Source of the DNA: Lepiota brunneoincarnata
Taxonomy: Eukaryota; Basidiomycota; Agaricomycetes; Agaricales; Agaricaceae
Assembly (NCBI GenBank): GCA_023014365.1
Contig: JAEBUN010000007.1
Location: forward strand, 992,001 to 1,056,000
DNA: 64,000 bases
Direction of reading: 5' to 3'
Each line of letters opens with the position of its first letter. Position 1 is the stretch's first letter. Made by a program: the position numbers and the translations under genes. Shown piece by piece: positions 54,131-64,000 of the stretch. The notes under the pieces are model-generated. The model was not told the DNA's origin. It worked only from the letters and a program-made list of their open reading frames with translations, and ran no database searches.

Positions 54131-55585
54131 ATCATTTTATAGTCCTCGAGAATATATCTCATGTCGGACTTTGTGCTGTCTACGGTGCACAGATGAGTTC
54201 CTAAGGCCCCAATGCCTTTTGCAAGAGCATTCTGCACTGAACCGCCCACTCAGCACCTCCTAGAAGCACATTTATATTGTTGGCACTATTCCCATCCTGA
54301 CAAATGCGGAGTCCCAGTCTCAGCGCCCCCTAAAAGCCTGCAGCGATAGGGTCATGAAGATATGGAAAGGTGTTTTGACGCTTGGTCAGGTAACGACATG
54401 TGCAGGGCGTCCCACTGCCAATACACTTCTCCAAGCAATCTCCAACCATAATGTTAGGGGTACATAGTTGGTATGAAACAGACAGAAGGGGGGCTTGAAT
54501 CCGTTCACCGTACGGCACGGGTCTGAGAAAAAGACGTTGATAGAGAACATGCTCGGAGACGTAGATGAACGTGTGGGACGGTAGTGCACAATCCTGGACA
54601 CGGAATTATGCGGAGGGGAATCCTTTCTCTTCCGCGAGTTTGGTACCAGAAGTGTGCTAGAGTTGGGTAGTCACCCCAAGCGTCAACAGCCTTTTGGGTT
54701 GTCCGATGATGTATTCACGACACTAATACCCATTGTAGTCTTGCAACTTGTTTTCTCATCGTCCGATAAAATGTGCAGAACCCGTGCGCGCCTGCTGAGC
54801 GAAATTGAGGTACCGGTCATATCTCCGCAATAGATGTCTGGATGATAGCAATGTGGAATTCGCACTTCCGCTGCCCCTGAACGCCTTGAACAGGCATCCG
54901 AAGTCCATCTCCCGCTAGTCTTCGAATGACCTGCCCTTCCACCATCCTCAACATTCCATCGACGTCCTCGACTTCATGCTCGACTCACACAGCAACTAGC
55001 ATGCCTCGATCGACGCTTCAACGTTCGACATTCACCCCTTCAACGATTTTGCTTAAATGGAAATGAACGGAACTTGGATCGAGACACCGGACCAAGGCCC
55101 CCACCCCCCGACCCGACGTCCAGCCTTCTCCACCCTCTGGCTCGTGCAAAGACCACCCGTATAGCGTACAACATCTCATAGAACACTGTAGAATATCACG
55201 AGATACATAGTAGCTAGAAAGGTCCGTTAATTTAGGTAATAAAAATTCTCCCCATCCCCTTCCACTCCTCTGGCCCTCTGCGTTCTTTCATTTTCTCTCT
55301 AATTTTTTCTGGAGCATACACGAGTTCCAAGAGTCTGTAAAGCGTATAACCCCATGTACACGTGTAGGGACGAGAGTTGATTCGCACTTTTATCCCCCTA
55401 GTCTCTCCTCTTTCTATCTCTTCATTTCTCTAATTCACTTTCTCGATCTCGTTCACACCTCGTCTGGGCGTCCCTGGACTTGGGATACATTTTTCTCACG
55501 TCCCCTTGTCACGCGTTGAGCAGTTCCATTGAATTGCTTAACCTATTCTAGTCTACCACACCATTGACTCTACTGGGTTGAAGTC
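54131..55585. other. No gene recognised
   Basis: An ATTTTT microsatellite lies at about 54106-54130. Short minus-strand frames at 54601-54330 (FSDPCRTVNGFKPPF) and 54865-54683 are weak. The 55000-55560 stretch has CT-rich tracts like a promoter or 5' UTR. Confidence 0.35.
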
Positions 55586-55918
55586 TCATACGGCAGACGT
55601 ACGCTTTCGTACTCGCATTTCCCATTGCGCTAACAACGCATTTTTCATCTCGTCAGCATTCAGGTCCAAGGGAGTCTCAATGTCACGAAGCTCATCTGGG
55701 GTTGAAAGTCTTTCGCTCTCTGGCTCATAAGGACCTCCCAGATCATGAAAATTAGTAAGCTGTGAAGACCGCAAAGACAGGAGAGTGTTGGTGTGCTTCC
55801 GCACAAGCTCTGCGAGTACGTGTGTTGCGACGCAGGTGTTGGACCCTTGCATTTTTTGCCATGGCGAGGGGTGTCGCATGTCATGGGCCGAGGACGGGTT
55901 AAGTAACAGCCTTCCCAC
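55586..55918 (-). CDS. Hypothetical protein fragment
   Basis: 110 codons ending at 55586, hydrophilic and helical in the second half (ERLSTPDELRDIETPLDLNA, then EWEMRVRKRT-like basic end). The composition is protein-like, and it might be a last exon. I do not recognise a family and upstream exons are not evident. The reading direction is towards the 54-kb spacer. Confidence 0.3.
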   Translation of the reverse strand: MGRLLLNPSSAHDMRHPSPWQKMQGSNTCVATHVLAELVRKHTNTLLSLRSSQLTNFHDLGGPYEPESERLSTPDELRDIETPLDLNADEMKNALLAQWEMRVRKRTSAV

Positions 55919-56415
55919 CCCTCTCCAACGTTCTGATCAGAAATGATCAAATCCTCCTTTTCTGCTCAACTTCATAACCGTCGACATTGAAGCAATTGGA
56001 AAAAGCGCATCAGTAGTGTTGTCAGTCCAACTGCGCGGGAGCAATTCCGTGATGAGTGGAAATTTTGTCTTTGCGAAATCATATCCCTGGTGTTGGGACA
56101 GAATCTAATTGGAATTGACGTCGACGGGTACTATGGATGAACCGGCACACCCAAACTGCCTCACAGTCACAGGGTTGAAAATTGCCGCCCAGGATCATGA
56201 TAGCAACGTTGAGGAGCGCACTTCCGTCATAGATCCCCATCTTTTTCGTCATGCCAGTGGTAGCAAACACGCAGAACGCTGGGCAGGCTCCCTACCACTT
56301 ACTGTCACTACTGGCCACAAGAACGGTCTTTCAGACGTTGGAATTCAGCTTCCGCCTCTCCCCTATTTTTGCCTCCCCAGCACTGCCTCCAAAACCCGGC
56401 TCGAGGCAGACATCG

Positions 56416-57265
56416 ATGTCTTCATCACGCATCCTCTATATCGATGACCGCGACCCTGCGATTACTTATTCTCTACTACCGCAAGGTGGTCGCAGTTGGA
56501 AGCCCTTTACAGGCGAATCTACCGAGTTCATGCGTACAACAACCCACGCCGATCAGGTGGGCGCCACTGCTAAGATAACGTTCACTGGTATGTCGCTCAT
56601 TGCCCTCTGAAACTCGCTTAGATGTAAATTAATATTTGAGGATACCCGAAGGCTCTGACATCAGCGTCTTTGGCACGGTATCTGAAGCAACTCAGGAAGG
56701 CGGGGCAGCCCCTCTCTCTCACTACATCCTTGACTCAAACCCCCCTTTTCCTTTCCAACCTACCCCGAGCAATGATACACAATTCAATGTCACATTCTAC
56801 CGGTCACCACAATTTTTGAGCCCTGGGCCCCATACGTTGCAGATTGTCCTCCAATCCATGGGAAACTACTGGCTCGATTATATGGTCATCAACGGAGATG
56901 TGTCAGTGTCTGCAGGGGATAATCTTGCCACCAATATAACAACTGGGAGCACACCTACCACCACCTCTAAGCTACCACAGACGTTGCTCCCTACCGTTAC
57001 GACAACCCCAGCGCCAACATCATCGACCGCAGGGTCTGGTGCTAGCATTACTAGCGGGGTCTTGGGAGGTTCTCTGGGCCTTGTCCTTCTCCTTGGTCTC
57101 ATATGGTTCATTCGTCGCCGTAGAAGGTCCCGCCGGCCATCGCGCAATCCTAAAAGGACCGCCACCCCTTTTACTTTACCGCCCCCTTACTCAACAAATG
57201 CTACGCGGGACAGTACCGCGGCCCAGATGTCGGAGTGCACGTCGGAGCACATCACCCGCTCCTAA
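56416..57265 (+). CDS. Single-pass membrane protein, Agaricomycete-specific type
   Basis: Two exons, 56416-56587 and 56652-57265, with a 64-bp GT-AG intron; 261 aa. The N-terminal half is a beta-rich, probably extracellular domain: ILYIDDRDPAITYSLLP, GATAKITFTGSDISVFGTV and YWLDYMVINGD. Then comes a Thr/Ser/Pro-rich stalk, a transmembrane helix (GGSLGLVLLLGLIWFI, about residues 185-205) followed by an Arg-rich stop-transfer, and a short tail. Such proteins form large families in mushrooms; no function is established. The acceptor CCCGAAG at 56651 was chosen because it keeps the frame. Another frame, +1, continues to EPPPMYFSMEV at 57341, whose sequence is conserved in the neighbouring duplicate, so a 1-nt frameshift or an unseen short intron probably altered the C-terminus. 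Confidence 0.7.
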
Positions 57266-58529
57266 TACTTCTGTGCCATTGTGGATGAGCGGGCGGGCTG
57301 TGCTCGAGCCTCCGCCTATGTACTTTAGCATGGAGGTTTGAACAACGGCTGTTATTGAAACTAGCTTGTCGAACTTGAGCCCTGATGTTCCTCTCCCCCG
57401 GAAAACATCGCGGGCGTTCTTTTGTAGTACTTTGGACCCTTCGCATCAACCATCTGTCCCTAGGAACCCGATTAATAGTACGTACCACTGCTGCGCAGTA
57501 TGGTCAAAAATACAACATGGGTGTTGTCGGTATCTAAACAGAGCCGCAACATTCCGAGTCGATGGTCACTCCACGCGCGCAGTCGAGCTCCCGAATGCGG
57601 CGTTGCTGAAGTCATCTTGCAAAAGCACCCTGTGCGGAACTAACTCATTCAGCACCGCATTCACCTTGTTGGCACTATTCCCGTCCTGATGACTCCGGAA
57701 TCCAGCCCTAGTCCGTCCCGTGAGCTTGTGGCTCTCTGCTGCAAAGGGCAGCGACAAAGTCATTAGCATCTTCAGGACGTGCATAACCGGATCGGCTGTT
57801 TAGGTCCGCCACCATCCTGACTGCATACAGCTTGTTAATGAAGATGGCTAGGATAATGAAAAAAAGGGAATATCTTTTTGTTGGAAATGCAAACTCGTCG
57901 CGAGTTTCACGGAATGCCGGGGGGTTCAAACGTTGACTACTTGGACCTACTTTCCGGTGTTTCGGCTCCCGTATTTACCTTAAATAACGTAGCTCGAATG
58001 ACCGGCAGCCTCAGTTCTCGCGCATACGAGTCTCTGAGGCTAACGACACTCGTATTCTAACACTTTTCGTCCTCAAGGGAGCTAGTAAAGAAACCTCGAA
58101 ACATACCCCCGCCACAGCTACATGCGTATCGTATCAGCTCCATACTCACCAAGAGTCCGACTTGCGCAACGGGTTGTGCAAATGATGATGACAAGATTGC
58201 GAACGGCACCCAAAGCAGCTCACAGCCGGTTATTTCATAACTCACGCTTACATGAACCATTCCAAGCACTGGACGTTCATCACACAACAGACTCCACCAA
58301 ATCCGGTGTTATCAACAGTATGAGCCAGCCTGCATTTGATCCCAAAATAGGTCAGTATCCTGAGTGCCGACAGCGACGGCTGAGGCTTCTGGATCAACCG
58401 GCAGTGTGCATCCACGCACCCCCCGGATATTGCGGTTTTGCAAGTACCTTTTCCGGCAGCGGTACTTGGGGATATTCGAACAAAAGGCCCGGAACACATT
58501 ATAAATCCTGATGTGATGTTCCTGCATCA
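57266..58529. other. 3' flank and spacer
   Basis: 57277-57625 is the duplicate of 53740-54105. Beyond it, weak frames on both strands (58057-58287 minus, 58122-58511 plus) have no support. Confidence 0.4.
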
Positions 58530-60030
58530 AAACACAGTCTTTTCATGATGAATGACAATTTGACCACCCAAGGTCGAGCTCGTAAAACTCATAGTATGGT
58601 TAGGCCTTGCCGCGACAAATGGCATTGTCACATTAAATCCGCTCGGGGGGCCATGTTCACCGTTTGAATGTACTTCCGTCGCGATCGAGTTGGTGAAGCC
58701 ACTGTTGACAGCCATTATGATGAACGTTGGACAGATACCCTGTCAGGAAACGGCTTAGCACAAGCACACAATAGATTGCGAGTGAACAGGAAACTCACCA
58801 TAATCTGAGGCATGGCGGACATGAGGATGTACAGAGCCCAATTATTATCTGATCCGGTGGCGGTTCGGAACAGGACAAACTCGATTATTTTGCAAATCGG
58901 TCATGATGAATCCTGATTCGACAATCAAAAGAATAACTCGATTGTATCTTGCTTGGGAGGAAAATCCGGTCAACCCCCGTGACAAATACCTGGTGAGTGG
59001 TCTGGCTCAACGCGCCATCACGATGAATCCGAGTTTGAATGAATACAGACCAGATCCTCCCGGCAGTGAGTGCTGTCAGGAAAACATTGGTAGCAATTGA
59101 CATAGAAAAGGTTGCGATGCCCCAGTTGACTGATGTCTGCAATGCTGAAGGTTTGAAATAAAAACTGTCAGGAACACATTGGTAGTAATTGACATAGAAA
59201 AGGTTGCGATACCCCAGTTGACTGATGTCTGCGATGCTGAAGATTTGAAATAAAAACTGTCTCCGACATATCCTACGACTGGAGGGGACTGTCAAGGCGA
59301 AATAATCAGGAGTAAGGCAAGCGTGTTTGCTCACCGGCAGTTCCCATTAACATCATCACAGACAACGCGGTGACGTATAAATTCCCATTCCAAACCGTGT
59401 AGCATCTCCACAAGACAACAAAATCTCCTAAAACCAACTTTGAAGAATAACGATGATCATGCATGATAAGCATCCAAAAACTCAAGGAAAGGTACCCCTG
59501 TGCTCACCGTGGTGACGTATAATATCACTACTCCATGACCGAGAGGCTGGTTTAGCTCCGACAAATAGAGTTTAGCCCCGATATCTTGAGCGTGCGTGAT
59601 AAAAGCCTTCGATGGTCCTTGCTAACACCAGAGCGCCGTGTGCCGTGGCCAAGCCGTACCTACATTCGATCTCTTAAGCACATGTAATGTGTAATGTACT
59701 TGGAGGGGGGGGGGGAGTGGGGCAAAAAAAAAAGACTGACAAGATGATGACAAGAAAAATGTTCCACTTGATAACTCTGGTCAACTTCGCGCCTTGGCCA
59801 TTTCGACGTGTGAGTGTAGAGAAGATACAAGCGATGAAGACGACGGTAAATATACCTGACGGAATGCAGTTAGAGCCAGCCACGGGAAAGAGGAAGTTGA
59901 CCGCTGTACAGTACCCCAGAGGACCCCTGCGAGCCAAGTGCCCACGAGATATGCTTTATCAATGCCAAAGTCTAGCATGGTGTTGATAGGGAAATATTTT
60001 TTGGGTCCTGAGGGAGCACTCACCTGCTGT
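58530..60030 (-). pseudogene. Decayed multi-pass membrane protein gene (mushroom 7TM-like family)
   Basis: Minus-strand pieces in order: near 59990-59930 DKAYLVGTWLAGVLWG; 59890-59780 SGIFTVVFIACIFSTL; 59400-59340 RCYTVWNGNLYVTALSVMML; 59160-59050 NWGIATFSMSIATNVFLTAL then AGRIW; 58930-58800 VESGFIM, then in another frame IIEFVLFRTATG and WALYILMSAMPQIM; 58735-58690 GICPTFIIM. The order matches a heptahelical protein family that is expanded in Agaricomycetes. A frameshift and a 92-bp internal tandem duplication break the chain, so it is probably a pseudogene. Function of the family is unknown. Confidence 0.55.
59073..59260. repeat. 92-bp tandem duplication inside the membrane protein pseudogene
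   Basis: Two units start with CTGTCAGGAA at 59073 and 59165 and differ at about eight sites. Each repeats the coding segment around WGIATFS. Confidence 0.85.
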
Positions 60031-61621
60031 TAAATACATGGTCATGACCCACCGGAAATAAGACCATTACTCGGGTCATGCCTTGATAATTATGATTGCA
60101 CTGTCAAAGAAGGTGTTGCAGCTTGGAAACGTATCTAAAGTGCTCTATGTTAAATTAGACGTGTCTGATCAGTGATGTAAATCACCAGTCCAAGTGGCTC
60201 TCGGGCCACTCATTCGCCGCGTGTATGTGGGGCCGTTAGAGATCCGTTCCCAGTGTAAATTGAGGGACGCCCGTACGCCTCGTGCGGAGGCGATCCACCA
60301 ATCAGAATGATGGAATACTAGCCATTTTGTGTGTTCTGCTGTGTCCACTGTCAAGATTTCGATGTTTGTGATTACCGACTCGCTTGGTCTGCTAGGACTA
60401 CAAATTACACATTATATGTCAAGTCCTCCAGCGCCCAGCCACTTACCACTATCAATGGTATCCCTGACTCGAAGATAGGAGGGTCGGCTGTGATGCATAT
60501 GCACCCATCTCGCCTAACATCTCGATCAAGTCCACGGATTTTGCTAGGTGAGCGCTTGTTATTTGCCTACCCGCTCTGTACCGCCCATGTGGGTGAGGTA
60601 GGCCTTGTGAGCTTATTTTCTCCTTTTGTTAACTTAGGTTCTCTTCGTTTAATTATCCTCTGCAAGCCTATATGCAAAGATCCCATACTGTTCTCCCGTA
60701 TCTCCGGCAGATATAGTGGCACACGACTTCCGTTATGGACATAATTGTGCCTACAAATGCTGCCTCCACTGATAAGATGCACGTTGTTGTCACTTTGGCA
60801 TTGGAGATTCATATCGCCGAAATCGCCGTTTCAGACAATTGATATTTCGAGTGACCCACTGTAACTTCGGCGGGCCTCACTGACACCAGCAAGTTTTCTT
60901 GTGTTGCGCCTCCTCGAAGTCCGACCAGGTCTCGCTGGGAAAGTTCCTGAAGTTGATGATGTGTTCATGCGCAAGGGTACGGAACCTAGTATCAATGTCG
61001 CTCCTGAGCCGTAATCTCGATAAAAGACACTTTGGGCATCCAGGGCCGCAACCAGTTGCAGAGATAACGGCCCGGAAACCTAACTCATACACACCAACTC
61101 ATTGAATTCGCCTCATTGCAGTGATTGTCAGTTAACATCCTTCCAGGCTCGCTGGTGCCCGCACTCAGATTACAAAGTGATCACGATTACCCGGATCATT
61201 GTGTAGCACTTAAACGAGTACATTGGTAAGCAATGGGAAAAAGTTCACCCGATGGTTTAAGACAGGACTCTCCCTGCTTGCAACCATCGCTCCGGAAAGA
61301 TCACGCCTCCATGCTTCCATTCCCAATACTAAAGTTTGAACATTCGATACCGCTGTAAGGAATGGAATTCTGCCCTTAACGCATTTTCGTTAGGTATTTA
61401 AGTAGCACACCTGTACTTAGATACCAGAGCTCCTAGCGACGGGGATGTCTCCGCTGCAGCAGGGCCACTCGGGCAACAGGGTAACCTGTATTCTACCTTT
61501 CTCGCTCAAATCACACTCTCTTTTCCCTCGAAGTGGTCTCTCAGTCTTTCCCTTACTCACCCTGGAGTTGTAACACCAAGTTTACAAGGTCCGGAAGACG
61601 AGCCCGTGGTCATTCCGTTGA
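60031..61621. other. No gene recognised
   Basis: Plus-strand frame 60331-60744 (137 codons) and minus-strand frame 61092-60877 (HIINFRNFPSETWSDFEEAQ) are open but match nothing I know and lack clear splice context. Confidence 0.35.
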
Positions 61622-61984
61622 TCACACCTCGCCCTTCAAGTATTGTCTTGGAATCAGACACCCCTCCCTTCGCCATTCTATTTCAGTCGGACTGTTTGCT
61701 GTTGCTGGATTTTTCTGGGATGTCTCGGCCGACTTGACTTCAATCAATGACCTTCCCGAAGCTACACGGATGATTGGCTCGATGGGCCCCAGGAGACCCA
61801 TGTCACTGCCCAAGTAGATTACGAGGCGTTCCAAATCGCACGTTAGGGCGCTCAACTGTTTTATGCAGTCTCCTCGGTTCCATGAAACGTCCAAATCATA
61901 CTCGGACAACCGCTTACATGCCTGATAGGTTATTAGGAATCGCAGCTTTACATCCTGGCCGGTCGACAACTCTCCATCATTCAC
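61622..61984 (-). CDS. Hypothetical protein fragment
   Basis: 120 codons with protein-like composition (DVKLRFLITYQACKRLSEYD, LTCDLERLVIYLGSDMGLL). The leucine pattern recalls the variable part of fungal F-box proteins, but no F-box is present. It may be a gene remnant. Similar but diverged sequence seems to recur at 62440-62660. Confidence 0.25.
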   Translation of the reverse strand: MNDGELSTGQDVKLRFLITYQACKRLSEYDLDVSWNRGDCIKQLSALTCDLERLVIYLGSDMGLLGPIEPIIRVASGRSLIEVKSAETSQKNPATANSPTEIEWRREGCLIPRQYLKGEV

Positions 61985-64000
61985 CCAAGGGCTAAGCTCT
62001 CAGGCGTTCCGGCCTCAACGGCGGCTGTTATGTCGTCGCGGGAGATAGGAAACTAGATACTGCTCTCTTTCTGTGTCCGACTGCACCGAGCATTTGTAGA
62101 GGCAAGTGTGACCGTCAGTTGCAACGGCCGCATACTACCATGTATGTATATACAATCGTGACAAATGGTAGGTAATAAGATAAGTTGGCCCAATGCAGCC
62201 ACTAATTTTCCTTGGGCCCTTCCTGATGATTGATCCTCCGTTACCGATCTTCCTCAGGTCACCAAGATGATGATTTTCTCACTAGGGTGCCCATAGACCA
62301 GATTCTTCTGGCTACCAAGCTATCCAAGTTGCGCGTTGGGTCCTCGACTGTTTCGGACAGTCCGGGGTACCAATCACACCACCCTGGAGGAAGGGGAAGC
62401 TGGGATGCATTCCCACCTTCCATCCACTCGCCAGATGATACCTAGACGTACGCATACATATTTCAGAGATTATTAGACATTGCAGCTGTACATCCTGCCG
62501 GTCATGAGGTTCGGATTGTCGACTCGAACCGAGCGGCGCAGCCAGACATACCTGCAGGGGTGGTCTCGGATTAGTTGCAAGTAGTTATGTATGTACACCC
62601 GTTGAGACCGCAAGTTGGTAGGCCAAAGTGGGTGAAAGCTGTTGGGCCCTTTGCGATTATTAGGTCTAGATACGAATCTAGTGCCAATTAGTAGACGATT
62701 CGAGCGTACTTCCTCCGTCAAGGTCTGCATGGCGGCTGACTGGCCGATCCCTGTGGGGACTAAAGCTTGTTGATCTGATATATATTCTTATTGCCGTATC
62801 TGTACTGCTCCACTATGTCTTCTTCTGAAACATGCGACGTTGAGTCACTACACAGGCGTAGTACTTCGAGCTTCAAGGTTAGCGCACTCCACAGCGACTA
62901 TGCAATGCATACCCCAAGATCATATGAAACATTGTCCATACTGTGTATCCTGTCCAAAGTGCCACTGTTGCCAGAGGCTCCTTGTTACTTGCATCTGCCT
63001 TCGTTCAGCCACGACTGGCGACTTCTTCAGTCTCCACAAACAATAACTCAAGATGTGCGCAGTCGCTTTTAACTTTTTTCATCGTACGCAACCCGGACTG
63101 GAGAGCTGAGGGTGTGGCGACATTGTCAGAAAGTGGCACAATGTTCTCGACAGCCTCGCGGCGCCGTTGGCTGCCTTCCCTTGGGGAAGCAGCTTCCGGG
63201 TTCTCGCAACGTGGGGGACACGACGCAGCCATTGTCGAAAGCCCCCTTAGATCTTCGTGAAGCACCCGTCCATCGATATCACCTGTCCACGATGGTACGA
63301 TGATGGAAAATCGTTTCTCTGATATCCGGATATGCAGGTGTACCCTCTCAGCCTCTGCTTCTACCCTAGCCAATCCAAACGCTTCTTATGCTCTTACTTC
63401 TTTCAATTTACCAATCAGGGGTGCTCTAGGATGTGGTGGGGAATTCCCTCAAGCTCCAGATGGTTCTGAGCATATGAATACAATTGAACGGGGAGCAAGC
63501 ATTTTCGCGCCATGGTTCTGGGGCCTCATAAAGGACATTTTTAGACTAGGTGATGCATGCATGTACTTTAGACGTTTGGATGGCCACAAGACTCTGCAAG
63601 ACAGAAATGGTATCTAATATCTATCTCATCCATCGATGGCTTGGTCCTCCTGACCACTAGGCGCTCTTCACACTCCCTTGTATTGGATTTCTCTCCCCAA
63701 CCACCGCTTGCGCGATTCGTTTGCTCTTTTTTCTTATTTCGGTGGGACACACGACATTCCGATCCCGCAACACTCCCTGCTTTCCGTATTCCTGGGACAT
63801 ACAGTGCCCGGCCCCACTGCGTAGAAGCCCCATATAGTTCGCCGCAAGCTATGCCTGATGAGGTTGGGATATTCTTGGAGCTATGCCCTACATGTTCCGT
63901 TTGTCTGAGCTAAATTGACAGCACCTGAATCCGGTTGAGTCAAGTCACTCGACCATAGTCCGAAACGTCTGTGCCCCCATATGTCTAGTCTGATGTAACA
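61985..64000. other. No gene recognised
   Basis: Several short frames on both strands (62791-63072 plus, 63373-63005 minus, 63300-63617 plus) overlap each other and none has family motifs. CpG content is normal. The window ends without a recognisable gene start. Confidence 0.35.

Noticed and set aside
59700..59735. G-run followed by A-run as a biological signal
   Set aside because: Homopolymers of this type are common sequencing or assembly weak points; nothing else supports a function.
60331..60744. 137-codon plus-strand frame as a gene
   Set aside because: No recognisable motif, no splice signals in register and overlapping frames of similar length on the other strand.
63005..63617. Overlapping frames on both strands near the right end
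   Set aside because: Each could be coding, but none has a family motif and they contradict each other, so none is listed as a gene.

Overview
This window looks like chromosomal DNA of a mushroom-forming basidiomycete (Agaricomycete). The reasons are short GT-AG introns (mostly 47-67 bp), a vacuolar ATG22 gene in typical basidiomycete form, a TET/JBP-type dioxygenase gene, and Tf1/sushi-like chromoviruses. The species cannot be named from sequence alone.

Layout. About 1-50.4 kb is a graveyard and nursery of transposable elements; about 50.8-64 kb is ordinary, CpG-rich chromosomal DNA. 1-736: tandem and inverted satellite-like repeats. 740-11501 (-): a TET/JBP-like gene split by a 9.7-kb insertion. 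That insertion is an unclassified element (1409-2065 plus 9940-11144) which itself received a complete Ty3-type chromovirus, 'element 1' (2066-9939, TSD CTAAG). 12899-14759: a six-exon gene of unknown function. 15040-23281: 'element 2', a young chromovirus with apparently identical 698-bp LTRs and intact gag, pol and two extra overlapping ORFs (TSD CCTTA). 23611-23916: a LINE 3' remnant. 24163-24824: a solo LTR of the element-1 family. 25250-30668 (-): a decayed giant transposase gene carrying a GCM-like zinc domain and a USP-like peptidase. 31.0-32.0 kb: AT-rich minisatellites. 32.0-46.9 kb: three decayed copies of a third chromovirus family ('family B': fragment A, element 3, element 4). 46900-47227: an old relative of the element-2 LTR. 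47569-48990: a gag-only copia-type element with LTRs and TSD. 49064-49797: a family-B solo LTR with another solo LTR inside it. 50130-50334: one more solo LTR.

The right part holds ATG22 (50884-52903, six exons, 574 aa), a single-pass membrane protein gene (56416-57265) with a partly deleted neighbouring duplicate (53.2-54.1 kb), a decayed multi-pass membrane protein gene (58.5-60.0 kb), and about 4 kb with nothing I can assign.

Three themes connect the features. (1) All three chromovirus families show the same lifestyle signals: a 12-13 nt complement between the LTR transcript start and the primer site (Tf1-like self-priming), a TATA box about 32-35 nt upstream of that start, and a GGA(T/A)4-type heptamer at the gag end with pol in the -1 frame. 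(2) Decay is nearly all CpG transition: 15 of 16 differences between the element-1 LTRs and all 5 between the copia-type LTRs, plus most inactivating changes in element 1. This is what cytosine methylation of repeats would leave, next to a gene of the TET/JBP (5-methylcytosine oxidase) superfamily. (3) Element 2 and family B carry a zinc-knuckle ORF3 downstream of pol, overlapped in the +1 frame by ORF4; in element 2, ORF4 runs on into the LTR. Together with a spliced antisense gene inside element 1, these are the best candidates for undescribed biology here.
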